Below, piece by piece: positions 48,056 to 56,335 of a stretch of DNA of 64,000 bases (position 1 is the stretch's first letter; every line of letters begins with the position of its first letter). The DNA is from Lachnospiraceae bacterium (GTDB taxonomy: Bacteria; Bacillota; Clostridia; Lachnospirales; Lachnospiraceae): contig JAFZSQ010000036.1 in NCBI GenBank assembly GCA_017619295.1, forward strand, positions 1 through 64,000. Reading direction: 5' to 3'. The notes under the pieces are model-generated. The model was not told the origin of the DNA, made no database searches, and was given only the letters and a program-made list of their open reading frames with translations. A program made the translations under genes and the position numbers.

Positions 48056-48229
48056 ATGCCGGCAGAAGAGAAGATGCTTTGTAAGCAGGTTGGATGCGCG
48101 GGATGTATCTGTACCACATGCCAGCATCAGGGTTTTGATTGCCGGTGTGAGGAAGAAAACAGCGGCCCTATCACAACGTGTGACGATTACGACGAAATGA
48201 TGGGCGAGCAGATTAAACTAAATTTTTAA
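48056..48229 (+). CDS. Small eight-cysteine protein (57 residues), unrecognised
   Basis: This short gene sits between the HPt gene and a membrane protein, with AAAAGGGAGAG as ribosome site 15 bases after the HPt stop. Cysteines are at residues 9, 14, 17, 19, 22, 29, 31 and 42 (GCAGCICTTCQHQ...DCRCEEE), with one His at 24, a pattern fitting one or two zinc sites or an iron-sulfur cluster. The C-terminus is acidic (DDYDEMMGEQIKL). Its stop is ten bases before the next gene. I do not recognise a family. Confidence 0.7.
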   Translation: MPAEEKMLCKQVGCAGCICTTCQHQGFDCRCEEENSGPITTCDDYDEMMGEQIKLNF

Positions 48230-48239
48230 GGGGTAAGAA

Positions 48240-48668
48240 ATGAGCGAAGAGAAAGTAATAACAGTAGATGACGTAATGACCGAGCAGGAGAGTCTTAAAA
48301 GACTTTTGGAGAGTAATAATAAGAGAACTTTCTATGCGAGGATAACGGGAATAGCTGCGGTTATTATCTGTGCCGTGTTTGTAGTGGCAGGCTGCATTCT
48401 TATACCTAAGGCAGCATCGGTTCTTACCGAAGCGGAAACTACGATTGTGAAGGCTGAAGAGAGCCTGGGGAATATTGATAAACTGTCAACGGAGCTTATT
48501 AACACCTCCGCCAACATGAATAAGGTTTTGGAGGACAACGCTCAGGGATTGAGCGACGCTCTGACAGAAATCAACAAAATTGACATAGAGACATTAAATA
48601 AAGCCATCAGCGATTTGCACGATACCGTTGAACCAATGGCGAAATTCTTTAATGCCTTTAAAAGATAA
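48240..48668 (+). CDS. Single-pass membrane protein with coiled coil, unrecognised
   Basis: This 142-residue protein has a short cytosolic N-terminus, one membrane helix (about 33-55, ITGIAAVIICAVFVVAGCILI), and a long extracytoplasmic or cytosolic helical region with heptad-like repeats (about 60-135). The helix layout resembles the signal-transducing half of methyl-accepting or sensor proteins without any catalytic domain. It follows the Cys-rich gene by ten bases. No family is recognised. Confidence 0.65.
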   Translation: MSEEKVITVDDVMTEQESLKRLLESNNKRTFYARITGIAAVIICAVFVVAGCILIPKAASVLTEAETTIVKAEESLGNIDKLSTELINTSANMNKVLEDNAQGLSDALTEINKIDIETLNKAISDLHDTVEPMAKFFNAFKR

Positions 48669-48693
48669 ATGAATTCTATCCGGAGGAAACAAA

Positions 48694-49923
48694 ATGAATT
48701 ACAATGAAGCATTAACCAAATTAAAGGAGTACGGTCAAGAGCACGTACTGAAGTACTTCGATGAGCTTAGCGAAGGGGAGAAAGCTGAGCTCCTTAACCA
48801 GATTGACGAGACTGACTTTAGCATTCTTACAGCCCTTGAGGCTAAGAAGGCACCTGCGAAGAAGGGCAAATATGAGCCCCTTGCAGCAATGGAGCTCTCA
48901 GAGATCGAAGCTAACAAAGACAAGTTCTATGCCAAGGGAATCGAAGCAATCAAGGCATGCAAAGTCGGCGCAGTTCTTTTAGCCGGCGGAATGGGAACAA
49001 GACTTGGTTCCGATGATCCCAAGGGAATGTACAACATCGGTCTCACCAAAGACGTTTTCATTTTCCAGAGACTGATTGAGAACCTCATGGATGTTGTTAA
49101 GGCAGCAGACGGCGCATGGATTCCTCTCTTTGTTATGACCAGTGAGAAGAACAACGATGCCACCATCAAGTTCCTTACCGAGAAGAACTTCTTTGGATAC
49201 AACAAGGACTATGTTTCCTTCTTCAAGCAGGACATGGCTCCCGCATCCGATTATGAAGGAAAGATTTACATGGAGAGTAAGAGCCGCATGGCAACATCTC
49301 CCAACGGTAACGGCGGATGGTTCTCATCTTTCGTAAGAGCAGGTCTTCTTAAGAAGGCTGAGGAGTTCGGAGTAGAATGGCTCAACACCTTCGCAGTTGA
49401 CAACGTTCTCCAGAGAATCGCAGATCCCACTTTCGTAGGAGCAACACTTCTTAGTGGATGTGCAGTAGGAGCAAAGGTTGTTAAGAAGGCTGCAAGAGAC
49501 GAGAAGGTCGGCGTTGTTTGTCTTGAGGACGGACATCCTTCAATCGTTGAATACTACGAGCTTACAGATGAAATGATGGATGCAAAGAACGAGAAGGGAG
49601 ACCCCGCTTACAACTTCGGAGTTATCCTCAATTACCTCTTTGACATCAAGAAGTCAGTAGCTGTTATGGAGAAAAAACTTCCTCTCCACATTGTTGAGAA
49701 GAAGATTCCCTGCTTGGATGCCGAAGGCAATTTCTTTAAGCCCGAGACACCCAACGGATATAAATTTGAATCACTTATTCTTGATCACATCTATGAGATG
49801 GGCTCATGCCTTCCTTATGAGGTAGTGAGAGAGAAAGAGTTCGCACCCATCAAGAACAAGACCGGTGTGGATTCGGTAGAAAGTGCAAGGGAGCTTTGCA
49901 AGAAGAACGGTATTGTACTCTAA
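48694..49923 (+). CDS. UDPGP-type nucleotidyltransferase (UDP-sugar pyrophosphorylase)
   Basis: This 409-residue protein belongs to the eukaryote-like UDPGP family of uridylyltransferases, distinct from bacterial GalU or GlmU. The nucleotide loop is LLAGGMGTRLGSDDPKG. FAVDNVLQRIADP and NYLFDIKKSVAVM fall in the sugar-binding half. Relatives act on UDP-glucose, UDP-GlcNAc or both, and I cannot tell which from sequence. A GGAGG ribosome site precedes the ATG. UDP-sugars would feed the EPS genes. Confidence 0.88.
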   Translation: MNYNEALTKLKEYGQEHVLKYFDELSEGEKAELLNQIDETDFSILTALEAKKAPAKKGKYEPLAAMELSEIEANKDKFYAKGIEAIKACKVGAVLLAGGMGTRLGSDDPKGMYNIGLTKDVFIFQRLIENLMDVVKAADGAWIPLFVMTSEKNNDATIKFLTEKNFFGYNKDYVSFFKQDMAPASDYEGKIYMESKSRMATSPNGNGGWFSSFVRAGLLKKAEEFGVEWLNTFAVDNVLQRIADPTFVGATLLSGCAVGAKVVKKAARDEKVGVVCLEDGHPSIVEYYELTDEMMDAKNEKGDPAYNFGVILNYLFDIKKSVAVMEKKLPLHIVEKKIPCLDAEGNFFKPETPNGYKFESLILDHIYEMGSCLPYEVVREKEFAPIKNKTGVDSVESARELCKKNGIVL

Positions 49924-49974
49924 TCCTTTCCGTGCGAAGTAAACTTTGCAACTGACAGAAAGGCGGATTAGACC

Positions 49975-50652
49975 ATGGATTATGCTGAAGATAAACACAA
50001 AGAAGAACGAGAGGCCATGAACGGAAGCGTTGACAGCTGGAGAGAGGTAATACTCGTCTACACATCGGCACTTCATCAGGTTCAGACCAAGTTGGAAATT
50101 CTCAACGACGAGTTTCAGCATGTGCATCGCTACAATCCCATCGAGCACATCAAGGGCAGAATCAAAACTCCTGAGAGCATCGTAAAGAAGCTTAAAAAGA
50201 ACGGGAGAGAGTCTACCATTGATAACATGATTCAGTATGTCAACGATATCGCCGGCATACGTATCATCTGTTCCTTCTCTTCGGATATCTACCGCATTGC
50301 GGAGATACTCAGAAACCAGAAGGATATAACCGTTATTTCGGAAAAAGACTACATAACCTACCCTAAAGCCAGCGGCTACAAGAGCTATCATATGATAGTA
50401 ACTGTTCCTGTATATCTTTCGGATCGCACCATCGATGCCAAGGTAGAGATACAGATCAGAACTGTAGCCATGGACTTCTGGGCAAGTCTTGAGCATAAGA
50501 TTCACTATAAGTTTGAGGGTAACGCACCTGAGAACCTTAAGAAAGAATTGGTGGATTGTGCCAAGATGGTTTCCGATTTGGATAACAGAATGGAGCAGCT
50601 CAACGAGCAGATCCAGGGACTGGAGTCCGGATACGAAAACGAAGAATATTAG
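49975..50652 (+). CDS. Small alarmone synthetase (RelQ/YjbM type GTP pyrophosphokinase)
   Basis: This 225-residue enzyme makes (p)ppGpp from ATP and GTP or GDP. It has the RelA/SpoT synthetase core: RIKTPESIVKKLKK, NDIAGIRIICSF, KASGYKSYHMI and QIRTVAMDFWASLEHK. It lacks the hydrolase and C-terminal regulatory domains of full-length Rel. The length and layout match RelQ. The gene has its own ribosome site after UDPGP and is followed by a hairpin. Confidence 0.92.
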   Translation: MDYAEDKHKEEREAMNGSVDSWREVILVYTSALHQVQTKLEILNDEFQHVHRYNPIEHIKGRIKTPESIVKKLKKNGRESTIDNMIQYVNDIAGIRIICSFSSDIYRIAEILRNQKDITVISEKDYITYPKASGYKSYHMIVTVPVYLSDRTIDAKVEIQIRTVAMDFWASLEHKIHYKFEGNAPENLKKELVDCAKMVSDLDNRMEQLNEQIQGLESGYENEEY

Positions 50653-50669
50653 CCTATAAAATGAGGAGT

Positions 50670-50695
50670 GCCCCGGCACCTTTCGATGTCGGGGC
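50670..50695 (+). terminator. Hairpin terminator after the alarmone synthetase gene
   Basis: GCCCCGGCA (50670-50678) pairs with TGTCGGGGC (50687-50695), nine pairs with one G-U. The downstream T content is low, so the terminator may be leaky. Confidence 0.6.
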
Positions 50696-50762
50696 TATTA
50701 TGAAAAAAATATCTGCATGGCATATGCAAGAACCATTCAAAATCTATGTTTTGATTATATCC

Positions 50763-50789
50763 ACAAAGTATGAACAAAGTATGAACAAA
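50763..50789. repeat. Tandem 11-bp repeat upstream of a membrane coiled-coil gene
   Basis: ACAAAGTATGA is repeated exactly at 50763-50773 and 50774-50784, with a partial third copy (ACAAA) after it. It is in the 287-base gap before the gene at 50940. No strong promoter pair is visible there: a TTGACA at 50810-50815 has no good -10 box at normal spacing, although a TATACA lies at 50843-50848. Confidence 0.55.
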
Positions 50790-50939
50790 CTGTTAAACTG
50801 TGGTGAATATTGACAAAACAGTTAAAAAACGAAACAAAAAACTATACAACCTGCACAAAAGATATGCCATTGAAAATGGGATGGTAAAATGATAAAATTT
50901 AAAAGGTTATACAAATTCCTACAAGGGGGCTTTGAATAT

Positions 50940-51407
50940 ATGGATAGTTTCATGGACAAGCTGGCTCAGAAGTTTAATTCTTCAGAGATTATAAAGGCCA
51001 ACGCTCAGGCAGAGGCAGCAGAACTTGATAGAATGAAGAAGCAGATGGAGCAGTACGACACCTGTTTACAGGACATGCGTAAGCTTAGTCTTTCCAATAC
51101 CGAAGCTGCAGACAAGCTTAAGGAATTAATCGATAACCTTGAGACATCAAGAGAATCCTTGATGGAGCAGATTAAGAACGTCAATGCGGATGCTTATGAA
51201 GTTGTACACAAGGAGAATGTCAAAGTATACCGTAACGTTCAGGCTGTTGTTCAGGAGGAGAGCGCAGCTGTTAAGGATGAAGTTAAGACAGTAAGGAAGT
51301 CAGTTAACGGCAAGTTCGTAGTGGGCCTTGTTTTCGCTATCCTTGCGTTCACATGCGCGGCAGCAGACCTTGCATTTGACTTATTGGTTTATTTTCATAT
51401 ATTATAA
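50940..51407 (+). CDS. C-terminally anchored coiled-coil membrane protein, unrecognised
   Basis: This 155-residue protein is mostly a long helical coiled coil with one membrane helix at the C-terminus (GLVFAILAFTCAAADLAFDLLVYF), so it is tail-anchored with its bulk in the cytosol. I start at 50940 because AAGGGGG lies about ten bases upstream; the alternative at 50889 has a weaker site. It is followed 28 bases later by an M23 peptidase gene. No family is recognised. Confidence 0.68.
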   Translation: MDSFMDKLAQKFNSSEIIKANAQAEAAELDRMKKQMEQYDTCLQDMRKLSLSNTEAADKLKELIDNLETSRESLMEQIKNVNADAYEVVHKENVKVYRNVQAVVQEESAAVKDEVKTVRKSVNGKFVVGLVFAILAFTCAAADLAFDLLVYFHIL

Positions 51408-51435
51408 GTGGGCAATATAAGTAATTAATAGCAGT

Positions 51436-53016
51436 ATGAAGACAAAATATAGCAGACATATTAGAATCAGATTCATAAAGATATCGTTGTTTGCGGCTAC
51501 TGTAGCCGCATTTTTTTTGCCGAGCTATACCCCCTTTGAAAGCAAGGGCGACAATTACTTTTCAGTTTCGGTTAACGGTGAGTATGTAGGTACTGTCGGA
51601 GGTCTTGAGGACTTGGACGGATACGTACGTGCGGCCAGAAAGAAGATTGCTTCAGAGACCGATGACCTTGTTTTCATGGATTCGGACATTACCACAGAGG
51701 GCAGTGAAGTGCTTTGGGGTGAAGTGACCTCCAAAGAAACAATGATGGAGAACATCGAGAAGGTTTTACGCGGAAGCATAAAGACCACCATGGCCCACGG
51801 CTACACCGTCAAGGTTAATGAGTACTCCGTAAACCTTACCTCCATTGATGAAGTACAGGATATGCTTCAGGCCTGCCTTGACAAGTACCAGGAGAAGAAG
51901 GACTTTAACGTAGAGCTGGTACATGACTCGGGGCGAGAGTTCAATGTTTTGACCAGCATTGTAAATAAGGGCAAGGTTGAGAGAGAGATTACCTACGATG
52001 TGGATGCCAAAGGCAGAAGAGACGGCGGAATTAACGAGGTAATCGACACAATGTTTGAGAACATTGAGCCTGCCAGAGAGAAGACCTGGAACGAGTTCGA
52101 GTACGGCCTTGTTGACATGGGCTTTGCCGAGAAGGTTGAGGTGGTGGAATCCTACCTTCCTTCCTCCCAGTTCACTCCTTTGGAGGACGCCATTGTTGAG
52201 GTTACCAAGGAGCAGGAGAAGGATACCATCTATGAGGTACAGCCGGGGGATACCTTATCCGGTATTTCACTTACCACCGGAATTCCTGTAGACCGAATCA
52301 TCGAACTTAACAAAACACTTGATAACGAGTACTCGATTATCCATATCGGAGACGAGCTTAAGATAACGGTTCCGGAGCCTGAGATTTCCGTAAGACGTCA
52401 GGTTCAGGAATATGTGGAAGAGTCCTACGATGCACCCATAGAGATTATCCCTGTGGATGATTGGTACACGACTCAGACGGAAGTTTTGCAGCAGCCTTCC
52501 GCAGGTTTCAGAAAAGCTGTTGCGGTTATTAACTACACTAACGAGAACGAGGATACCAGAGAGGTTATCAAAGAGGAGACGGTTATCGAATCCGTTCCAA
52601 AGATTATGAAGCAGGGAACCAAGATTCCTCCTACATATGTAAAGCCTATCTCCGGTGGTACCTTAAGTTCACGCTTCGGAAGAAGAGGCGCACCTACAAG
52701 AGGTGCAAGTACCTTCCACGAAGGTGTTGACTGGTCCACACCTGTAGGAACGCCCGTATACGCATCAAGTACCGGTGTTGTTTCCAAAGCAGGTTGGGGT
52801 AGCGGATACGGATACTGCGTATTCATCGATCATCCCGACGGAAGACAGACAAGATATGCTCACCTTAGCAAAGTTCTTGTTTCCGTTGGTCAGTCTGTAA
52901 CACAGAATGAAAGAATCGCATCTTCAGGTAATACAGGTATTTCAACAGGACCTCACCTTCACTTCGAAATTCGAATTAACGGTAAGGCTGTTAACCCTCT
53001 CGATTATCTGAACTAG
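51436..53016 (+). CDS. Cell-wall M23 metallopeptidase with LysM and G5 domains
   Basis: This 526-residue envelope protein has one N-terminal membrane helix (ISLFAATVAAFFLP) and then a stalk of about 180 residues. A LysM peptidoglycan-binding domain (YEVQPGDTLSGISLTTGI) follows, then a G5-like domain and a C-terminal M23 peptidase. The metal site is HEGVDWS for the first His/Asp and HLHFEIR for the last. It probably cleaves crosslinks during growth. The murA gene follows. Confidence 0.92.
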   Translation: MKTKYSRHIRIRFIKISLFAATVAAFFLPSYTPFESKGDNYFSVSVNGEYVGTVGGLEDLDGYVRAARKKIASETDDLVFMDSDITTEGSEVLWGEVTSKETMMENIEKVLRGSIKTTMAHGYTVKVNEYSVNLTSIDEVQDMLQACLDKYQEKKDFNVELVHDSGREFNVLTSIVNKGKVEREITYDVDAKGRRDGGINEVIDTMFENIEPAREKTWNEFEYGLVDMGFAEKVEVVESYLPSSQFTPLEDAIVEVTKEQEKDTIYEVQPGDTLSGISLTTGIPVDRIIELNKTLDNEYSIIHIGDELKITVPEPEISVRRQVQEYVEESYDAPIEIIPVDDWYTTQTEVLQQPSAGFRKAVAVINYTNENEDTREVIKEETVIESVPKIMKQGTKIPPTYVKPISGGTLSSRFGRRGAPTRGASTFHEGVDWSTPVGTPVYASSTGVVSKAGWGSGYGYCVFIDHPDGRQTRYAHLSKVLVSVGQSVTQNERIASSGNTGISTGPHLHFEIRINGKAVNPLDYLN

Positions 53017-53042
53017 TATTCGATTTACAAATATTCGATTTA
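53017..53042 (+). repeat. Direct repeat at the murA promoter
   Basis: TATTCGATTTA occurs at 53017-53027 and again at 53032-53042, with a 15-base period, overlapping the -35 region of murA. It could be a binding site for a regulator with two half-sites on the same helix face, or chance AT-rich sequence. Confidence 0.4.
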
Positions 53043-53051
53043 TGATATAAT
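53024..53051 (+). promoter_or_regulatory. Promoter for murA
   Basis: TTTACA (53024-53029) and a perfect TATAAT (53046-53051) are 16 bases apart, with TG one base before the -10 box. The start codon at 53120 is about 62 bases from the expected start point. Confidence 0.65.
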
Positions 53052-53119
53052 TTGACGAGAGTATTTTTTCTATTGGCTATGCCATACTCGGGGTATAAAG
53101 AATATTTCAGAGGTTGGAA

Positions 53120-54412
53120 ATGGAAGAATATGCAATGAAGGGCGGCAATCCCCTTGTGGGAGAGGTAGAAATCAGCGGTGCCAAGAACGCAGCACTACCT
53201 ATTATTGCAGCCTCAATTATGACGGATGATACCGTATATATTGATAACATACCTGACGTAAGCGACATCAGAACTCTTCTTGATTGCATGAAGAAGTTAG
53301 GTGTAAACGAGAAGAAGAAAGATAAGCACTCGGTAGCTATCAACGGCTCTCAGATTTTTACCCTTGTAGCCGATCAGGAAGACTTAAGAAAAATCAGAGG
53401 TTCCTACTATCTCATCGGAACTCTCCTTGGTAAATATAAAGAGGCCACAGTAGCACTCCCCGGTGGATGCGACATCGGCTCTCGTGGTATTGATCAGCAC
53501 ATCAAGGGCTTCAAAGCTCTCGGTGCAACAATTAAGATTGAACATGGTTCAGTAATTGCCAAAGCTGAAAAGCTTGTAGGCGCACACATATATATGGACG
53601 TTGTTTCTGTAGGTGCAACCATCAATGTAATGATGGCAGCAGTTCTTGCAGAGGGACAGACCATTATAGAGAACGCGGCTAAGGAGCCTCACGTAGTAGA
53701 CCTTGCCAACTTCTTAAACAGCATGGGTGCCAACATTAAGGGCGCCGGTACTGATGTAATCCGTATTAAGGGTGTTCCCACACTCCACGGAACAGAGTAC
53801 ACAATTATCCCCGACCAGATTGAGGCCGGAACATTTATGTTTGCGGCAGCAGCTACCAAGGGTGATGTAACAGTCAAGAATGTAATTCCCAAGCACTTGG
53901 AGTCCATTACAGCTAAGCTTATTGAGATGGGCTGCGAGGTTGAGGAGTTTGATGATGCGGTTCGTGTAGTGGCTTCCAAGCCCCTTCGTACCACACATGT
54001 TAAGACACTTCCCTATCCCGGTTTCCCTACGGATATGCAGGCAGTTATGGCAGCATCCTTGGGACTTGCAAAGGGAATAAGCATTGTAACAGAGAGCATT
54101 TTTGAGAACAGATTCCGTTATGTGGATGAGTTGGCAAGAATGGGTGCTGACATTAAGGTTGAAGGCAACACCGCAATTATCACAGGCGTTGACCAGTACA
54201 CCGGTGCAAGCATCACAGCTCCCGACTTACGTGCAGGTGCCGCACTTGTTATTGCAGGTCTTTCAGCCTCAGGTTTTACAACCGTTGATAACATTCAGTA
54301 CATCGAGAGAGGTTACGAGAACTTCCACAAGAAGCTCCAGGGTCTTGGTGCACAGATTGAAAAGGTTGAAACCGAAAGAGACTTTAAGAAATTTAAATTA
54401 AAGATTGGTTGA
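53120..54412 (+). CDS. murA: UDP-N-acetylglucosamine 1-carboxyvinyltransferase
   Basis: This enzyme starts peptidoglycan synthesis by adding enolpyruvate to UDP-GlcNAc and is the fosfomycin target. The catalytic Cys lies in LPGGCDIGSRGIDQ, so the enzyme should be fosfomycin-sensitive by that residue. GAKNAALP near the N-terminus is the other landmark. I start at the ATG at 53120, since GAGG lies six bases before it. The 430-residue length is normal. Its stop codon lies inside the -35 box of the metK promoter. Confidence 0.95.
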   Translation: MEEYAMKGGNPLVGEVEISGAKNAALPIIAASIMTDDTVYIDNIPDVSDIRTLLDCMKKLGVNEKKKDKHSVAINGSQIFTLVADQEDLRKIRGSYYLIGTLLGKYKEATVALPGGCDIGSRGIDQHIKGFKALGATIKIEHGSVIAKAEKLVGAHIYMDVVSVGATINVMMAAVLAEGQTIIENAAKEPHVVDLANFLNSMGANIKGAGTDVIRIKGVPTLHGTEYTIIPDQIEAGTFMFAAAATKGDVTVKNVIPKHLESITAKLIEMGCEVEEFDDAVRVVASKPLRTTHVKTLPYPGFPTDMQAVMAASLGLAKGISIVTESIFENRFRYVDELARMGADIKVEGNTAIITGVDQYTGASITAPDLRAGAALVIAGLSASGFTTVDNIQYIERGYENFHKKLQGLGAQIEKVETERDFKKFKLKIG

Positions 54413-54437
54413 CAACCAGACACTTAGGTGTTAGAGT
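54409..54437 (+). promoter_or_regulatory. Promoter for the SAM riboswitch and metK
   Basis: TTGACA (54409-54414) is followed after 17 bases by TAGAGT (54432-54437). The -35 box overlaps the murA stop codon. The predicted start falls about 15 bases before the riboswitch P1 stem. Confidence 0.65.
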
Positions 54438-54459
54438 TAACAAGCAAACATTATATCAT

Positions 54460-54573
54460 TTCTTATTCAGAGTGGTGGAGATACAGAGGATCTATGAAGC
54501 CACGGCAACCCCTTATCAAGGAAGGTGCCAACCTGAGCGATACCGCGTCAGCGGAATAATCGAACAATAAGAA
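54460..54573 (+). ncRNA. SAM-I (S-box) riboswitch
   Basis: The consensus blocks are present in order: AGAGTGGTGGAG, ATGAAGCCACGGCAACC, AAGGTGCCAACCTGAGC, and the kink-turn region. P1 pairs TTCTTATT (54460-54467) with AATAAGAA (54566-54573). It sits upstream of metK, the standard target, and should reduce metK expression when SAM is high. Confidence 0.96.
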
Positions 54574-54593
54574 GATGGCTTAGAGAGATTTTA

Positions 54594-54630
54594 AACCGCT
54601 TACGAATTGTTCGTGAGCGGTTATTTTTAT
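54594..54630 (+). terminator. SAM riboswitch terminator
   Basis: AACCGCTTACGAA (54594-54606) pairs with TTCGTGAGCGGTT (54610-54622) around a three-base loop, followed by ATTTTTAT. It is the expression platform of the SAM-I riboswitch. Confidence 0.9.
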
Positions 54631-54683
54631 CTATAGCTTTCGTATTAACAGGGAATAAGAATGCATCCATGAAAGGAGAAAAA

Positions 54684-55865
54684 ATGGAGAAAAGATTATT
54701 TACTTCAGAATCAGTTACAGAAGGACATCCCGACAAACTCTGTGATGCTGTTTCAGATGCCATCCTCGATGCATTGATGGAGCAGGATCCCATGAGCCGT
54801 GTTGCTTGCGAGACAGCAGCATGTACAGGATTCGTTCTTATCACAGGTGAGATTACAACAAATGCTTATGTTGATATCCCCAGAATTGCCAGAGAAACAA
54901 TCAAAGAGATTGGCTACGACAAGTCAGAGTATGGTTTCGACGGAAATACATGTGCAGTATTAACAGCAATCGATGAGCAGTCAGCAGACATCGCTATGGG
55001 TGTTGATAAGGCTCTCGAGGCTAAGGAAGGTGCACTTACAGACGACCTTGATACAGGTGCAGGCGACCAGGGTATGATGTTCGGTTTCGCTACAAACGAG
55101 ACAGACGAGTACATGCCTTATCCTATTTCACTTGCTCACAAGCTTGCTCTTAAGCTTACAGAGGTTCGTAAGAACGGTACACTTAAGTACCTTCGTCCCG
55201 ATGGTAAGAGCCAGGTTTCAGTTGAGTACGATGAGAATGACAAGCCCGTAAGACTTGAGGCAGTTGTTCTTTCAACTCAGCACGACGAGGATGTTACTCA
55301 GGAGCAGATCCACGAGGACATCAAGAAGTACGTATTTGATCCCGTACTTCCCAAGGAATTAATCGATGACAAGACCAAGTTCTTCATCAACCCCACAGGC
55401 CGTTTCGTAATCGGTGGCCCTCACGGTGATGCAGGTCTTACAGGTCGTAAGATCATCGTTGACACCTACGGCGGATACGCTCGTCACGGCGGCGGAGCTT
55501 TCTCAGGTAAGGATTGCACCAAGGTTGACCGTTCCGCAGCTTACGCGGCAAGATACGTTGCAAAGAACATCGTTGCAGCAGGCCTTGCAGACAAGTGCGA
55601 GATTCAGCTTTCCTACGCTATCGGCGTAGCACAGCCCACATCTATCATGGTTGACACCTTCGGTACAGGTAAGCTCTCCGATGAGAAGCTTGTTGAAATC
55701 ATCCGTGAGAACTTCGACCTTCGTCCTGCAGGAATCATCAAGATGCTGGACCTTCGTCGTCCCATCTACAAGCAGACTGCAGCTTATGGTCACTTCGGCC
55801 GTAACGACCTTGACCTCCCTTGGGAGAAGCTCAACAAGGTTGATGACCTTAAGAAGTACCTCTAA
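54684..55865 (+). CDS. metK: S-adenosylmethionine synthetase
   Basis: This enzyme makes SAM from methionine and ATP. It opens with [31 protein letters not shown] and [21 protein letters not shown] are the other signatures. I choose the ATG at 54684, where AAAGGAG lies five bases upstream; the ATG at 54669 has no ribosome site. This gives 393 residues, normal for MetK. It is controlled by the SAM-I riboswitch and terminated by a perfect palindrome. Confidence 0.96.
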   Translation: MEKRLFTSESVTEGHPDKLCDAVSDAILDALMEQDPMSRVACETAACTGFVLITGEITTNAYVDIPRIARETIKEIGYDKSEYGFDGNTCAVLTAIDEQSADIAMGVDKALEAKEGALTDDLDTGAGDQGMMFGFATNETDEYMPYPISLAHKLALKLTEVRKNGTLKYLRPDGKSQVSVEYDENDKPVRLEAVVLSTQHDEDVTQEQIHEDIKKYVFDPVLPKELIDDKTKFFINPTGRFVIGGPHGDAGLTGRKIIVDTYGGYARHGGGAFSGKDCTKVDRSAAYAARYVAKNIVAAGLADKCEIQLSYAIGVAQPTSIMVDTFGTGKLSDEKLVEIIRENFDLRPAGIIKMLDLRRPIYKQTAAYGHFGRNDLDLPWEKLNKVDDLKKYL

Positions 55866-55877
55866 TATGAATTTACA

Positions 55878-55903
55878 AACGGAGCCCGCGGGCTCCGTTT
55901 TTT
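55878..55903 (+). terminator. Terminator after metK
   Basis: AACGGAGCCCG and CGGGCTCCGTT form an 11-bp perfect palindrome (55878-55899) followed by further T residues. A textbook intrinsic terminator, with its loop taken from the central bases. Confidence 0.92.
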
Positions 55904-55979
55904 GTTGCCCTTTTCCTTTATCTGCAACCGCAATTATATCCGGAGTCTGCCCTCCGGGGCACCTGCTCCGCACCGGCGA

Positions 55980-56276
55980 GGTGTTATGTCAACCGAAAGG
56001 CGGAGAATATTGAGATGCCGGTCCGATTATCCGCTGATTTTGATGTTATGTAAACAAAAATACGTAATAAAATGCTGAAAAGGGCACTTTATTACGTGCT
56101 TAAGTTAACATAACAAAGAAAACAAGACATAATAAGCGGATAAAAACAGGAACCTATTATGATTTCATCCGCCATACTTCTGAAACGACCAGACTTATGT
56201 AAACCAAATAGGCCAAAATCATCATAATAGACCCAGAGAATCTCCCATTTATTACACAAACGGTTGACATAACACC
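55980..56276. repeat. 297-bp block with 16-bp terminal inverted repeats and nested stems
   Basis: GGTGTTATGTCAACCG (55980-55995) is the exact reverse complement of 56261-56276. Inside lie TTATCCGCT (56027-56035) with AGCGGATAA (56135-56143), and TGTTATGTAAAC (56044-56055) with GTTAACATAACA (56104-56115, one mismatch). ACGTAATAAA (56062-56071) pairs with TTTATTACGT (56088-56097), and CTATTATGAT (56154-56163) with ATCATAATAG (56221-56230). The first three inner pairs are nested in each other; the last forms a side branch. A TGTTATGT/ACATAACA core recurs at most of these sites. It looks like a MITE or IS-end remnant, or a structured RNA. No clear target duplication is seen. Confidence 0.7.
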
Positions 56277-56335
56277 ATATACAAGGGGCAAAAAGACCAC
56301 TCAAGTCGGGAAATGGCGCCAAGGTGGTGTCTAAA

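Noticed and set aside
49804..50679. 291-codon - strand frame across the UDPGP end and the alarmone synthetase gene
   Set aside because: Antisense shadow of the relA-type gene, with no ribosome site and no family signature.
50770..50940. Possible promoter TTGACA at 50810 for the coiled-coil gene
   Set aside because: No -10 box at 16-18 bases; the nearest TATACA is 27 bases away.
55651..56013. 120-codon + strand frame over the end of metK
   Set aside because: Most of it is an out-of-frame reading of metK, and it crosses the metK terminator.
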